The notes below the pieces were generated by a model that was not told the origin of the DNA, ran no database searches, and saw only the letters and a list, made by a program, of their open reading frames with translations. A DNA stretch of 64,000 bases from Rhizobium oryzihabitans (GTDB lineage: Bacteria; Pseudomonadota; Alphaproteobacteria; Rhizobiales; Rhizobiaceae): contig NZ_CP048632.1 of the NCBI RefSeq assembly GCF_010669145.1, positions 310,001 through 374,000 of the forward strand, in the 5' to 3' direction. The position numbers were made by a program, and so were the translations under genes. This document shows positions 26,516 through 34,878 of this stretch, in pieces (position 1 is the stretch's first letter; every line of letters begins with the position of its first letter).

Positions 26516-26544
26516 TTGACAGAAACGAACGAGGCCGTCATATA
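26516..26544 (+). promoter_or_regulatory. Sigma70-like promoter of the tRNA-Tyr/tRNA-Gly unit
   Basis: TTGACA at 26516-26521 and CATATA at 26539-26544 with a 17-base spacer, about 80 bases before the tRNA-Tyr gene. A consensus -35 with a good -10 is typical of stable RNA promoters in this group. Confidence 0.7.
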
Positions 26545-26622
26545 CGCGCCACAGACGACGCAACGGCGCTTCGCCGCAGCGAAATCTTAAAGAGCTTGGT
26601 CGCTCGATCCTAGCAGAAAGCT

Positions 26623-26707
26623 GGAGGGATGCCCGAGTGGTTAAAGGGGACGGACTGTAAATCCGTTGGCTACGCCTACGTTGGTTCAAATCCAACTCCC
26701 TCCACCA
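26623..26707 (+). tRNA. tRNA-Tyr (anticodon GTA)
   Basis: 85 bases with encoded CCA. Acceptor GGAGGGA pairs with TCCCTCC. Anticodon GTA lies at 26657-26659 in the loop CTGTAAA. A long variable arm (class II) and the T loop TTCAAAT are present. First gene of a two-tRNA unit. Confidence 0.97.
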
Positions 26708-26732
26708 TTCTGCATGGATCGAAATCACCACC

Positions 26733-26806
26733 GCGGGTATAGCTCAATGGTAGAGCAGCAGCCTTCCAAGCTGAATACGCGGGTTCGATTCCCGCTACCC
26801 GCTCCA
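26733..26806 (+). tRNA. tRNA-Gly (anticodon TCC), attachment site of prophage 2
   Basis: 74 bases with encoded CCA. Acceptor GCGGGTA pairs with TACCCGC. Anticodon TCC lies at 26765-26767 in the loop CTTCCAA, and the T loop is TTCGATT. An integrase gene ends 44 bases downstream, so its 3' half is very probably the attachment core (attL) of prophage 2. The gene is intact here. A partial copy is expected at the far prophage end, outside the window. Confidence 0.96.
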
Positions 26807-26850
26807 GCCTTATTTTCCAGTGCTTTCCGGCATATTTTTCACCCAATAAA

Positions 26851-27903
26851 TCAAGACTGTTTTACAGTTGGTTTTACATTTTCTGTTCGCGTTCTGGCCT
26901 CGTTTAGCTGCCGGATCATTTCCTTCGTAGCGGAGTTCCTGCCGACATATCGGCGGATGATTTTCTCTACCGCTTCCTCTTCCCACGCCATAATTTCCGC
27001 AATCATTCTGATCGACAGGCCAGCGTTATAGAATTTCGTTGCAGCCGTGCCGCGCAGGTCATGGAAATGCAGATCGCGGTCCAGCATCTTTGCTTTTTCT
27101 TTCGCGCGCCAAAACATCGTATTGAAGCCGTCCTGTTTCCATGGCTTCTTTTTTGTGCTGGTGAGGATGACCGGGGACCGTTTGGGAATCTGCGCCAGAA
27201 CCTCGTTCAAGGCGTCGTAGCGCGGTATGATTGCCTCGCGCCTGTGCTTGCTCTTCCCCGTGGTGATGACAATTGCGTCCGGTCCAACATGCGACCATGA
27301 GAGACGCAGGAGGTCACCGACACGCAGGCCAGTATGGGCAGCAAGGTCGATCACCCATTTCACCTCATCCGAAACGCCAGCTTTCACCTGCGCCATGTCA
27401 GAATCGGTCCAGATGATTTCTGATCGATCGGAGCTATAGAGGTGCTTGATGCCTTCGGCTGGATTGGCGCTCAGTTTGCCCATCGGGTCTACACCATGCG
27501 ACAGGATGCGGGAAAGAACCTGCATACCTGTATCGGCCGCTCTCGGCGTGTCGCTGTACTGGCCTCGCCATTGGCGAATGCGCGGACGTATCTTATCGGT
27601 CCGGCTGAACTGAGCGATGCTCAAATTCCCAAAGTGTTCAGAAATTCGATCTATCCACGGCGCCCATGTGCGCTTCGTGGAATCGGCAAGCTTCTTGTAT
27701 TCCGTGGCCTTATAGTGGGTGATGATAGAGCGGAACCGTCCGCTCTCGGGTTCCGCTCGGCTGGCTATCGCTTCGTTATACGATGCCATGAACGCCGCAC
27801 TGCCTGGTTCTCCCTCAAGCCTCGGGCCACCGCGCCAAGCATAATGATAGACATTCCCCTTGGCCTTTACGGTGTGGATGCCCTTCAGCTCAACTGTAAC
27901 CAT
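26851..27903 (-). CDS. Tyrosine-type phage integrase
   Basis: 350 residues from the ATG at codon 5 of the longest frame, which lowers the overlap with the upstream gene to 14 bp. An N-terminal arm-binding region is followed by a SAM-like core-binding domain (about 70-165) and the catalytic domain with Arg in HTGLRVGDLL, HDLRG (His-x-x-Arg), a Trp in IMAWEEE and the nucleophile Tyr in RRYVGRN. It lies next to the tRNA-Gly gene and is the last gene of the long leftward operon, so integrase expression follows the leftward promoter. Confidence 0.92.
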   Translation of the reverse strand: MVTVELKGIHTVKAKGNVYHYAWRGGPRLEGEPGSAAFMASYNEAIASRAEPESGRFRSIITHYKATEYKKLADSTKRTWAPWIDRISEHFGNLSIAQFSRTDKIRPRIRQWRGQYSDTPRAADTGMQVLSRILSHGVDPMGKLSANPAEGIKHLYSSDRSEIIWTDSDMAQVKAGVSDEVKWVIDLAAHTGLRVGDLLRLSWSHVGPDAIVITTGKSKHRREAIIPRYDALNEVLAQIPKRSPVILTSTKKKPWKQDGFNTMFWRAKEKAKMLDRDLHFHDLRGTAATKFYNAGLSIRMIAEIMAWEEEAVEKIIRRYVGRNSATKEMIRQLNEARTRTENVKPTVKQS

Positions 27904-28117
27904 TCTTCTTATCAAACTCCGCCAGTTCGCGATCCAGATCGTCTTCGTCGTTTTGCTCAGGTGGCGTAAGGTGCCATCTGAATGTGCCGTCTGGCAACGT
28001 GTCTAGTGCCGTCGGGGTCATTCCTTTTTTTCGCAGCAGATCGAGTGTGGCGTTCACATCGCGGATGCGGAGCGACGGCCGGCGAGTTTTCTTTGATTGA
28101 CCATCGGTGCGATTCAT
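27890..28117 (-). CDS. Small phage protein upstream of the integrase (possible excisionase)
   Basis: 75 residues with a basic N-terminus (KKTRRPSLRIRDVNATLDLL) and an acidic C-terminus (EDDLDRELAEFDKK). It overlaps the integrase gene and starts in an ATGA overlap with the gene before it. Position and charge would suit a directionality factor, but there is no clear winged-helix Xis signature. Confidence 0.55.
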   Translation of the reverse strand: MNRTDGQSKKTRRPSLRIRDVNATLDLLRKKGMTPTALDTLPDGTFRWHLTPPEQNDEDDLDRELAEFDKKNGYS

Positions 28118-28437
28118 CCATCGCTCCTTTCAAGCGCCGCTCGGCACCCCTGCATGAGATGGTGTCGGGATTTTGCCTCCCAATCCGCCAAATCGGTTTC
28201 GTATTGCTCCTGAAGCCAGAGAGCTACCGTGCCGCTGCGGGTAGATATCGGCGCGTGCGGTCTGTCGATGTTGTGGCGCTCGACATATTTGTCGAACAAG
28301 CCGTTTTCTTCCCACGCATGTGGGTCAGATGACGCGGCAAGAGTTGATGCACGCCGGTCCATCGCGTCCATCTGTCTGGCACGCACGCACAGGTCTAAGC
28401 CTTTAGACAGGAGTTCTCGGCAGGTATCGCAGCCCAT
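28114..28437 (-). CDS. Phage protein of unknown function
   Basis: 107 residues, starting MGCDTCRELLSKG in an ATGA overlap with the DUF1643 gene. It has two Cys near the N-terminus and a His/Trp-containing middle (DPHAWEENGLFDKYVERHNI). Mostly helical, with no recognised domain. Longer in-frame starts upstream would overlap the DUF1643 gene by 40 bp and are less likely. Confidence 0.6.
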   Translation of the reverse strand: MGCDTCRELLSKGLDLCVRARQMDAMDRRASTLAASSDPHAWEENGLFDKYVERHNIDRPHAPISTRSGTVALWLQEQYETDLADWEAKSRHHLMQGCRAALERSDG

Positions 28438-28970
28438 CACCGCTCCTCCGATTGCAGGGCGCTTGGTGGCGTCCACGGAACTAGCGGCGTGGCATAAGCC
28501 AGCATGAGAGGGTGTCTAGGATGGCCGTCCTGCGCCGTCCCCCAGCACATCGGCTTAGCGCCTGCGTCATTCAAAACATCAACGACAGCCCGCCAACGGT
28601 TGCGCAGCGGCTTCGGAAGTTTGGAGAGCGGCCCCCACCCAACAATGTGAATATCCGCCCCTTTGACCGCCTGCGCAATGTAGGCATCGTTTTCCGGGCC
28701 GATGGGATCATCCACATGGCGAAGGTCGCGAACGTCCTTGGCAATTCTTGCGAAGGGGTTCCAAACAACAACCTTGCTGGCACGTAGGCGAATGGCGAAA
28801 CCATCGATTTTTGTCATGGTCTGATCATTCTTGTTGCCGTCCGCAAGCGATGGGTTGACCATTCCGAGAGAAATGACGGGACCGGCGCAACCAAAGTCAT
28901 GTTCGAGGAGATAACGAAAAAGACCGCACTCCGAGAATACCACTCGACGTGTCATGAGTAGATCGCTCAT
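28437..28970 (-). CDS. DUF1643 family phage protein
   Basis: 177 residues. LGMVNPSLADGNKNDQT, VVVWNPFARIAKDVRDL and IHIVGWGPLSKL are the conserved blocks of DUF1643, which occurs in phages and prokaryotic accessory DNA and resembles uracil-DNA-glycosylase-like folds in its G-x-NPS pattern. No function is established. Overlaps both neighbours by 1-4 bp. Confidence 0.8.
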   Translation of the reverse strand: MSDLLMTRRVVFSECGLFRYLLEHDFGCAGPVISLGMVNPSLADGNKNDQTMTKIDGFAIRLRASKVVVWNPFARIAKDVRDLRHVDDPIGPENDAYIAQAVKGADIHIVGWGPLSKLPKPLRNRWRAVVDVLNDAGAKPMCWGTAQDGHPRHPLMLAYATPLVPWTPPSALQSEER

Positions 28971-29791
28971 GGCTTGCCCTCCTGCTTTGCGGGTGCTGCG
29001 GCGCGGTCTAGGCGTTCGATCTCCGCGACGATTTGAGCAGCGGCTTGGACCAACGCAGCTTTATAGCCGGATATGTTATGCTGATCGCGGAAACTTCTGG
29101 CGATGTTGATGCGTGCTGCTGCTCCCCACGATGCATCAATAATCTCATAGGTATCGTGTGCGTCATCATGGGAAACGTCATAGCCTTTCGCTATCTGCCT
29201 TTTTCGCTCTTCCGCGATTGAGGCCATTACACCAGCCGCCACGTCCTGCACCTGTGCGGAGAGGGCGGAGCGAATGCGCGTTTCATGGTCCTGTCTGCAC
29301 CATTCCAGCGCTTCCAAGTCCGTCTTGAAGGGGCCAGCCACTTCGTTCCAGAATTCCATTACATACCAGTCGCCCGCTACCTGACCCGGCGGGATATAGA
29401 ACCACTCACTTTGAGGCTCCACCCGCTCAAGCGAGTAAGTCACGCCTGCTCCGTCTGCGCGCCGCATGATGCGCCTGCCGCTTTGCCCGTTCTTTGTCTG
29501 GTCATTTTCGGGCCATGGCGACCACTCCAAAGCCTTCACGGCCACGGATGGCGCGGGAGGGGCGGCGTAGAGGCCGCGAATTTCCTGCCCCACGCTTCGG
29601 TAGTGGGGGATATCTGCAGAGTCTACCTCGCGCCAACCATAGACCGTTTTCCTCTGATAGCTTACCGGCTCCGCAGCGGACAGGGCGGCTTCGAGGGCGG
29701 CGCGCATCTTCCGACGTTCGGTATCAGAGGGATCGCTATCCGGGTGGATGTTGGCTCTACAAGCCTTCTCGACCATATCATCAGTTACCAT
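28967..29791 (-). CDS. Large phage early protein of unknown function
   Basis: 274 residues from the ATG preceded by AGAGGTGA. The N-terminal part (about 1-80, RRKMRAALEAAL then YGWREVDSADIPHYR) and the W-rich middle (ALEWSPWPEN, SEWFYIPPG) resemble composite Ead/Ea22-type proteins of temperate phages. The C-terminal 90 residues are helical and end in ERLDRAAAPAKQEG. No enzymatic motif is seen. Confidence 0.6.
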   Translation of the reverse strand: MVTDDMVEKACRANIHPDSDPSDTERRKMRAALEAALSAAEPVSYQRKTVYGWREVDSADIPHYRSVGQEIRGLYAAPPAPSVAVKALEWSPWPENDQTKNGQSGRRIMRRADGAGVTYSLERVEPQSEWFYIPPGQVAGDWYVMEFWNEVAGPFKTDLEALEWCRQDHETRIRSALSAQVQDVAAGVMASIAEERKRQIAKGYDVSHDDAHDTYEIIDASWGAAARINIARSFRDQHNISGYKAALVQAAAQIVAEIERLDRAAAPAKQEGKP

Positions 29792-30077
29792 GATCTTCAC
29801 CTCTTTGCGGCATAATGCGAGCAAGGACCTGCTCTTTCGGCTCTGGGATGGAGTTACGGTAGTCGTCTGCCATCTTGCGGACTGTGATCCGGTGAAGCCC
29901 GGTAGCTTTGGCTACCTGTCCTTCGGACAAGACGCCTTCCTCGTGAAGTCGGATGAGAAGCGCCTGCATGGAGGCAACGTGATCGCCGCCGTGTCCGTAT
30001 GCGCCCCGAGCATGCCCGGTGCTGCCATATTTCTTCCGGCGCGTTTCCCATGCGCGTGCTCTTGCGTCACTCTGCAT
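29781..30077 (-). CDS. Small HTH-containing phage protein
   Basis: 98 residues from the ATG with GGAGGCGAA upstream. A basic N-terminus is followed by a helix-turn-helix candidate (LSEGQVAKATGLHRITVRKM, about 57-76). It may regulate early genes. It overlaps the genes on both sides by 11 bp. Confidence 0.6.
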   Translation of the reverse strand: MQSDARARAWETRRKKYGSTGHARGAYGHGGDHVASMQALLIRLHEEGVLSEGQVAKATGLHRITVRKMADDYRNSIPEPKEQVLARIMPQRGEDHGN

Positions 30078-30771
30078 GGTGTTCGCCTCCTGTGCTGGCG
30101 AGGGCGCGGAAGTCGGAAGGACCGAACCACTCAACGATGCGGTCGTTTTGGCAGGCGACGTCGGTCCAACCGTTTTCATCGACCCAATCTTTCGAGACGG
30201 CGCGGAATGGTTCGATCACGTCTTCCAGCCGCTTCACCTCGGCCTCTGCTGCCTCGGCGCGGGTCTTGTATTCGTCAACGCGGGCCTGTTCTGCTTCCCG
30301 GCAAGAAATAGCGCCAGCCTGCCAATCCCTGAGACGTCCAATCTCATTGCCGTCTTTTACCGCTTGCTCTTGGCAAGCGTTTAGATCGCGCTGCAAGCTT
30401 TCGAGGGTGGAGAGGAGTTCGGAGATGGCCGCAGGGTTGACGGCGGCGATGTATCGCGCATCTGGGCAATCGATCCCGCGCACATCGTATCGGTAAACAC
30501 TGCCGTCTTTCTTCGCCGCGTCCATACCGACGATATCACGATCACCCACTTCAAATTGCAGTAGGTCTTTGGCATCAACCATGCCGCCGCGTTCCGGCTG
30601 AAATCGAGGCTGCGCACCTTTCATTCCCCATCGCACGAAATCCATAACGTAGCGTCGACCACTGTGTGTGGTAGCAAGGTAAACGTGGTTGCTGCTGGCG
30701 TTTCCGAACCACTTCCATGGTCCGGGCGTCACGCCTTCCAGCGCCTTCTTTATCTCTTCCAATGTGCTCAT
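30067..30771 (-). CDS. Ead/Ea22-like phage early protein
   Basis: 234 residues. TPGPWKWFGNASSNHVYLAT near the N-terminus and DCPDARYIAAVNPAAISELL in the middle are hallmarks of Ead/Ea22-like proteins of temperate phages. The C-terminal half is a coiled coil (about 130-190). Function is unknown. These genes are dispensable in most phages studied. Confidence 0.75.
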   Translation of the reverse strand: MSTLEEIKKALEGVTPGPWKWFGNASSNHVYLATTHSGRRYVMDFVRWGMKGAQPRFQPERGGMVDAKDLLQFEVGDRDIVGMDAAKKDGSVYRYDVRGIDCPDARYIAAVNPAAISELLSTLESLQRDLNACQEQAVKDGNEIGRLRDWQAGAISCREAEQARVDEYKTRAEAAEAEVKRLEDVIEPFRAVSKDWVDENGWTDVACQNDRIVEWFGPSDFRALASTGGEHHAE

Positions 30772-31187
30772 GCCAAATCCCTCGACGGTAAACGGCCGGC
30801 GACAGCAACACCGCTCATAATCCGAGCCGTGGCGTAGCTGGTGGCCTCGTGTTCCTCGTAATCGCTCCAGATGCCAAAAAGCGTGTTGGCAAGCTCGTGC
30901 GGGTCAATACCTACCTGTTTCCAGTAGGTGGCCTCGTTCATGCTGTGCTGCTTACGGTGTTCGGCCTCGCAGAGTGGCAAAGCGAAGCGGTCAGGAGCTT
31001 TCGTGCCTCGTCCTCGCCCATAGTGGCCGTGCCATGTGTTCGAAAAAGAGACATGGGCAGCCTGAACCCCGGTGCGGCCTGTGACGCAGCACGGTAGATC
31101 GTGGAGCCAAGCCAGGTAGCCGCTGCGTTTTGCTGGACGCTTCTTTGGAATCGGCTGGCATTCCGTCTTTCGGATTTCAAAGGCCAT
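30768..31187 (-). CDS. DUF968-like putative HNH nuclease
   Basis: 139 residues. LPCCVTGRTGVQAAHVS places a Cys pair before an AAH motif, and FALPLCEAEHRKQHSMNEAT gives the C-x2-H-x3-H end, the metal/HNH arrangement of DUF968-like nucleases that replace Holliday-junction resolvases in some phages. The last 40 residues are not conserved. It lies within the recombination part of the leftward operon. Confidence 0.7.
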   Translation of the reverse strand: MAFEIRKTECQPIPKKRPAKRSGYLAWLHDLPCCVTGRTGVQAAHVSFSNTWHGHYGRGRGTKAPDRFALPLCEAEHRKQHSMNEATYWKQVGIDPHELANTLFGIWSDYEEHEATSYATARIMSGVAVAGRLPSRDLA

Positions 31188-31401
31188 TGGTCTGCCCTCC
31201 CAGCGCGCGTGTCATCATGTCCCGCTTGCGGCGTTCCAGATCGCGGACACGCCCTGTCTTGCTGCGGGATTGCTTTGCCTGTCGGATCTCGGCGTCGATT
31301 TCGGTTTGCCAGTTGTATTCACGGGCAAGGTTCCGTCTCGACTTCCAAGCGAGCCAGTGGTGGATGGCGCGGCGGATGAGGCGAGTAGTGGGGCTAAGCA
31401 T
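31177..31401 (-). CDS. Small basic phage protein
   Basis: 74 residues, strongly basic and helical (WLAWKSRRNLAREYNW, then QSRSKTGRVRDLERRKRDMM). No domain recognised. It begins 8 bp inside the end of the preceding gene and overlaps the HNH-like gene by 11 bp. Confidence 0.55.
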   Translation of the reverse strand: MLSPTTRLIRRAIHHWLAWKSRRNLAREYNWQTEIDAEIRQAKQSRSKTGRVRDLERRKRDMMTRALGGQTNGL

Positions 31402-31711
31402 TTGCAACCTCCCCATCGCTGCTGAAAAGCTCGACCAAGCCCTTTATACGGTCAGTGAGGCCGCTGACCTTGTTGGCTTGCTCAATGGTAGTGAGCGCGT
31501 TCCAATCGGTGAGGTCGGCTATCGCCTCTGCAAACCTCCGCACCTCGTGGTAGTCACCGTCGGCCTTGATGATGTTAGTGCCCGTCTTTACGTGCATCAC
31601 TGACCAAAGGCCGGTGTTAATCTTAACGAGCGCAATTCCCTTGTAGGCTGGCGCGGATATGAAGTCTCCGGTTTTGTTCCCCCGGAAGAAGTGGCGGACC
31701 CATTTAGCCAT
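31394..31711 (-). CDS. Small phage protein of unknown function
   Basis: 105 residues from the ATG preceded by GGGAGGCG. The N-terminal half looks beta-rich (HFFRGNKTGDFISAPAYKGI), the rest helical. It overlaps the end of the ATPase gene by 8 bp, so translation is probably coupled. No recognised family. Confidence 0.55.
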   Translation of the reverse strand: MAKWVRHFFRGNKTGDFISAPAYKGIALVKINTGLWSVMHVKTGTNIIKADGDYHEVRRFAEAIADLTDWNALTTIEQANKVSGLTDRIKGLVELFSSDGEVANA

Positions 31712-33149
31712 CGACGCCTCCCAAATCAGAAGCCTTGCAGTCCAGCATTTCGGCAAAGTGCGTCAGCGCCTTTTCACGCAGAGCCGGCATCACCTTCGGG
31801 TCAGCCTTGATCTGGGCGTCAGCGCTTTCGACAAAAGCCTTGATGTGCAGGTGAAGTTCTTCCGGCAGACTGTCCTTCCAGTTGTCCTTTGCGGTGACAA
31901 GCGTGGCGCGGCGCTGTTGCGGCGTCTCCAGCGATGGATCAACCACGATGAACATGAGCTTTCGGCAGCACTCGATCAGGTCAGCGCGATCCGTTGGGTA
32001 AATGGTCGAGGCCGGAGCATCCGATGCGGGGGTATCATCCGCTCCGGCCTCATCTACTGGCGTATTGCCAGCATCTGCCGACGACGCAGGGGCAGGGGGA
32101 GCGTCGGCGGAAGGGGTGTTGTCTTGGTCAGGGCGAGACGCTGATGCGCCTTGTGTCTGTTGGCGCACAAAGTCACGGTTAAAGCCCTCCTGCCCGTCTG
32201 TGGTGTCGCCAGAGGCTTTACGTGCGGCGGCGATGCGTTCGGCGATGTCTCCGCCACCTGCATCCATCTGATCGGCCAGCATTTGGTCGTGAGCAGACGC
32301 AATCGACTTGAGCGTGTCCTTGAATGACTCGAGAACCTTTTTCTTTCCCGGAGCCAGTGCCTTCCACCATTCGGTAAGCGGTCCGACGCCTTGGTTTGCG
32401 ATCACGAGGCCTTCTCGCTTCGCGTCTTCAACTTCGATATCGACGGCGCGTCCCTCATTCGCCCACTGGCTGACGGTCGTACCAATCTGGGTTGTGATGC
32501 GGCTTCCCTGCGGGAACGCGCTCAGGAGGTCTCCTGGGCATTTCTGGAGCAGCGGAACGTGCGTTCCCTCTTCCAGCATCATGGATACCGTCATTTCGTA
32601 GATGAATGACTTCTCCTGAACGACGACAAAGCCCTCGTTGACGATTTCCGTCTTGCCGTTCTGGCCTTTCACCTGAACGACCTTTTCTTTGACGCGGCAG
32701 CAGAAGATCAGATGAGCGCGCGTTTGCAGCAGCTCGTTCATGAGCTTCTTGTGGCCAGCCTTTGGCTTCTGCCAGCAGTGCAGGCCAGCACGCTTGGTGC
32801 GCTCCTCGATAGCTTCGGCTTGCTCTAGAACACCGCCAGAGCCTTCCCATTCGTGGGAAATGCTATCCACGACGATGGCAGGATACCCAGCCTTCTCGAA
32901 AGCCTTGATCGCCTCGATGTAACGACCGGACGTGAAAGGCGGGTCGAGGTCTATCACATCAAAGCCGCCGGCGACGTCGGCATAAAACCTGGAGCGCTTG
33001 TTTTCGGTGTCGATGAACCCGATCTTGCCTTCCGGGCCGACAAGGCCGCGAGCGTAGAGCAGGGCGCTGTAAGTTTTTCCAGAGCCGGAAGGGCCGGCGA
33101 TCGACGTGAGCGTATAGGTTTTCTCGCGCACTGCGCGTTCGATTTTCAT
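31704..33149 (-). CDS. RecA-like AAA ATPase, Sak4-type candidate with C-terminal extension
   Basis: 481 residues from the ATG 2 bp after the exonuclease gene. Walker A GPSGSGKT lies at 19-26. The likely Walker B is AIVVDSISHEWEG, and LIFCCRVKEKVVQVKGQNGK follows, giving a compact RecA/Sak4-like core of about 230 residues. A Pro/Ala/Asp-rich linker (about 330-400) leads to a helical C-terminal domain. With the upstream PD-(D/E)XK exonuclease it would form a phage recombination pair. ssDNA annealing is inferred. Confidence 0.8.
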   Translation of the reverse strand: MKIERAVREKTYTLTSIAGPSGSGKTYSALLYARGLVGPEGKIGFIDTENKRSRFYADVAGGFDVIDLDPPFTSGRYIEAIKAFEKAGYPAIVVDSISHEWEGSGGVLEQAEAIEERTKRAGLHCWQKPKAGHKKLMNELLQTRAHLIFCCRVKEKVVQVKGQNGKTEIVNEGFVVVQEKSFIYEMTVSMMLEEGTHVPLLQKCPGDLLSAFPQGSRITTQIGTTVSQWANEGRAVDIEVEDAKREGLVIANQGVGPLTEWWKALAPGKKKVLESFKDTLKSIASAHDQMLADQMDAGGGDIAERIAAARKASGDTTDGQEGFNRDFVRQQTQGASASRPDQDNTPSADAPPAPASSADAGNTPVDEAGADDTPASDAPASTIYPTDRADLIECCRKLMFIVVDPSLETPQQRRATLVTAKDNWKDSLPEELHLHIKAFVESADAQIKADPKVMPALREKALTHFAEMLDCKASDLGGVDG

Positions 33150-33151
33150 GG

Positions 33152-34150
33152 TCAAGCTGCCTTCGGAATGGAGGGTTCGTTCTCGATCATCTTTTCGAAC
33201 TGATCGGTCGGGGAGACGGTGATTCCGCTTCCGTAATAGGTGGGCCAAAAGCCGGTCTTCCAGCACTCGGCAAAGGCGTTCAAAGCCGCTCGGTTCTGGC
33301 GCTGGCCGTACCAGATATACTGCGCGTCAACCGGCTTGATGTTGTAAGCGTAGGGGCGCTTCGGTTCTATGAAGAGCAGGACGTGATCCTTCACGTCGAT
33401 GTTGCGGACTTCCTTGATTGCCGTGGAGGCAAGAGCAAGCTGCATGTGATAATTGAACTTGCGGACAGACAACGCGCATCCGCGGTCGCTGGCGTCGGCG
33501 GTCGTTTTCAGGTCGGCAATGACGTTGTCGGCCGGAATGGAATCGGGCCGGGTCTTTACCCACACGCCAGTTTTCTGGTCGAGATAGATGACAGAGCGCT
33601 CAACGTCGCCACGCAACAGGTCAACGAATGTCCGGTCATTAGCGACACGATCCGCCATGCCCTCGATCTGCTCGATTGCAGAAGGCAGCAACACCGTCTT
33701 GCCGGCGGCGATCTGATTTTCGCGCCACTCGCGGGCCTTTTTCGTTTTGTAGTCAGAGTATTCTTCGGGGCGGACCACGTACTGGTCACGGAAACCTTCT
33801 TCTCCTAGCAACAGCGTGTGAACGGCTTTGCCAAGGCTGAAATGGTCCTTCTGGACCTCTGGCGCGCGGTCGGGGTTCAGATAGCTGTTATCCCAGAACT
33901 TGACAGGGCAACCATCTGGCGGGGCAATCTCACGCAATCCGCTAGAAGAGATAGAAGGGCCGTGGCAGCAATCGGAATGATAGACCGACATAGGCATGTA
34001 ACGGTACACGCCCGGTTCCGTCACCTTTCCGCCGCGATAGGCGCGCTCGCTCTTCTTCGTCGGGAACTTATCGCTCAGCGCGCCAACGATGCCTGATGCT
34101 AGGGTGCCGGTGGATTGTTCGGAACCTGGAATATCAACTACCTTTTCCAT
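33152..34150 (-). CDS. PD-(D/E)XK exonuclease, RecE/exodeoxyribonuclease VIII-like
   Basis: 332 residues from the internal ATG (MEKVVDIPG), which leaves a 13-bp overlap with the gene before it. YHSDCCHGPSISSSGLREI, FSLGKAVHTLLLG and RPDSIPADNVIADLKTT contain the conserved His, Asp and D-x-K catalytic residues of the DUF3799/PDDEXK exonuclease family. KFNYHMQLAL follows as the conserved Q/Y motif. It would resect double-stranded ends for recombination with the neighbouring ATPase. Confidence 0.85.
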   Translation of the reverse strand: MEKVVDIPGSEQSTGTLASGIVGALSDKFPTKKSERAYRGGKVTEPGVYRYMPMSVYHSDCCHGPSISSSGLREIAPPDGCPVKFWDNSYLNPDRAPEVQKDHFSLGKAVHTLLLGEEGFRDQYVVRPEEYSDYKTKKAREWRENQIAAGKTVLLPSAIEQIEGMADRVANDRTFVDLLRGDVERSVIYLDQKTGVWVKTRPDSIPADNVIADLKTTADASDRGCALSVRKFNYHMQLALASTAIKEVRNIDVKDHVLLFIEPKRPYAYNIKPVDAQYIWYGQRQNRAALNAFAECWKTGFWPTYYGSGITVSPTDQFEKMIENEPSIPKAA

Positions 34151-34383
34151 GCGACGGTGACCTCCTGATTGATAAGCGCCATGCGCTGGTATTTCGGGAT
34201 GCCGATGAAGGCCCAGGAAGCGGAGACGCCGCAAACGGTGAGCATCACGGCGATAACGGCTCGGAACCGGCGCTTGAAAGACTTGGTCGACGTGTCGATG
34301 CGCCGGATGTGGTTGCCGAGTTCGATGTAAATCTCGGTCGGGTCATCCGCTTCTTGTGTGTTGGTGGTGGAGAAAGCGTCCAT
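34138..34383 (-). CDS. Small single-span phage membrane protein
   Basis: 81 residues from ATG at 34383, in a TGATG overlap with the zinc-finger gene. A charged N-terminal half with many Thr/Asp is followed by one membrane segment (FRAVIAVMLTVCGVSASWAF) and a short basic tail. No family recognised. Confidence 0.6.
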   Translation of the reverse strand: MDAFSTTNTQEADDPTEIYIELGNHIRRIDTSTKSFKRRFRAVIAVMLTVCGVSASWAFIGIPKYQRMALINQEVTVAWKR

Positions 34384-34823
34384 CACGATCTCCCGTCAGC
34401 TTTGGCTTCGAGCCGATCGATTAGGTCACGTGCAGACTTGTCGCAGTCGCCCTGAGAATAGTATGCCTCCATCATGTCGATGAGGCTGTTCAACTCGGTG
34501 ACGATCTCATCAATCTCGGCTGTCGTCAGAACGACTTTGCGATGTCTGCGGGCTTCGGCTTCCCGGCGTTCACTCTCGCGGCGCGCTTTCTCAGCTTCCG
34601 CAATCGCCTTCTGATCGGACTTCAACTTACTTCTCAGAGCGTCAGCCGAAACGTCATGGACATTTTTCATGTGGCTCTTGAGACCGTCGAGCGTCTTCAA
34701 GACCTTTTCGCAATGGTCGCATTTGAAGTTGCCGCGCTGCCGCCAGTCGATATAGACCATCGGCTCCCGGCCTTCTCTATCAAGGTCGATCATGTCATCG
34801 CCCCATGCTGCATGGTCTGCCAT
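34383..34823 (-). CDS. Phage protein with a classical C2H2 zinc finger
   Basis: 146 residues. FKCDHCEKVLKTLDGLKSHM followed by KNVH gives C-x2-C-x12-H-x4-H (about residues 34-55), a complete C2H2 finger. A charged coiled coil follows (about 60-100, rich in Lys/Glu/Arg), then a short helical end. Such fingers are rare in bacteria and known from the Ros/MucR family, but this one lacks the MucR surroundings. DNA or protein binding is inferred. Confidence 0.7.
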   Translation of the reverse strand: MADHAAWGDDMIDLDREGREPMVYIDWRQRGNFKCDHCEKVLKTLDGLKSHMKNVHDVSADALRSKLKSDQKAIAEAEKARRESERREAEARRHRKVVLTTAEIDEIVTELNSLIDMMEAYYSQGDCDKSARDLIDRLEAKADGRS

Positions 34824-34878
34824 TATCCTGCCCTTTCATGCGCGGGTACGCTGACAAAGCCCGCTGGGTGGTGTGTTG

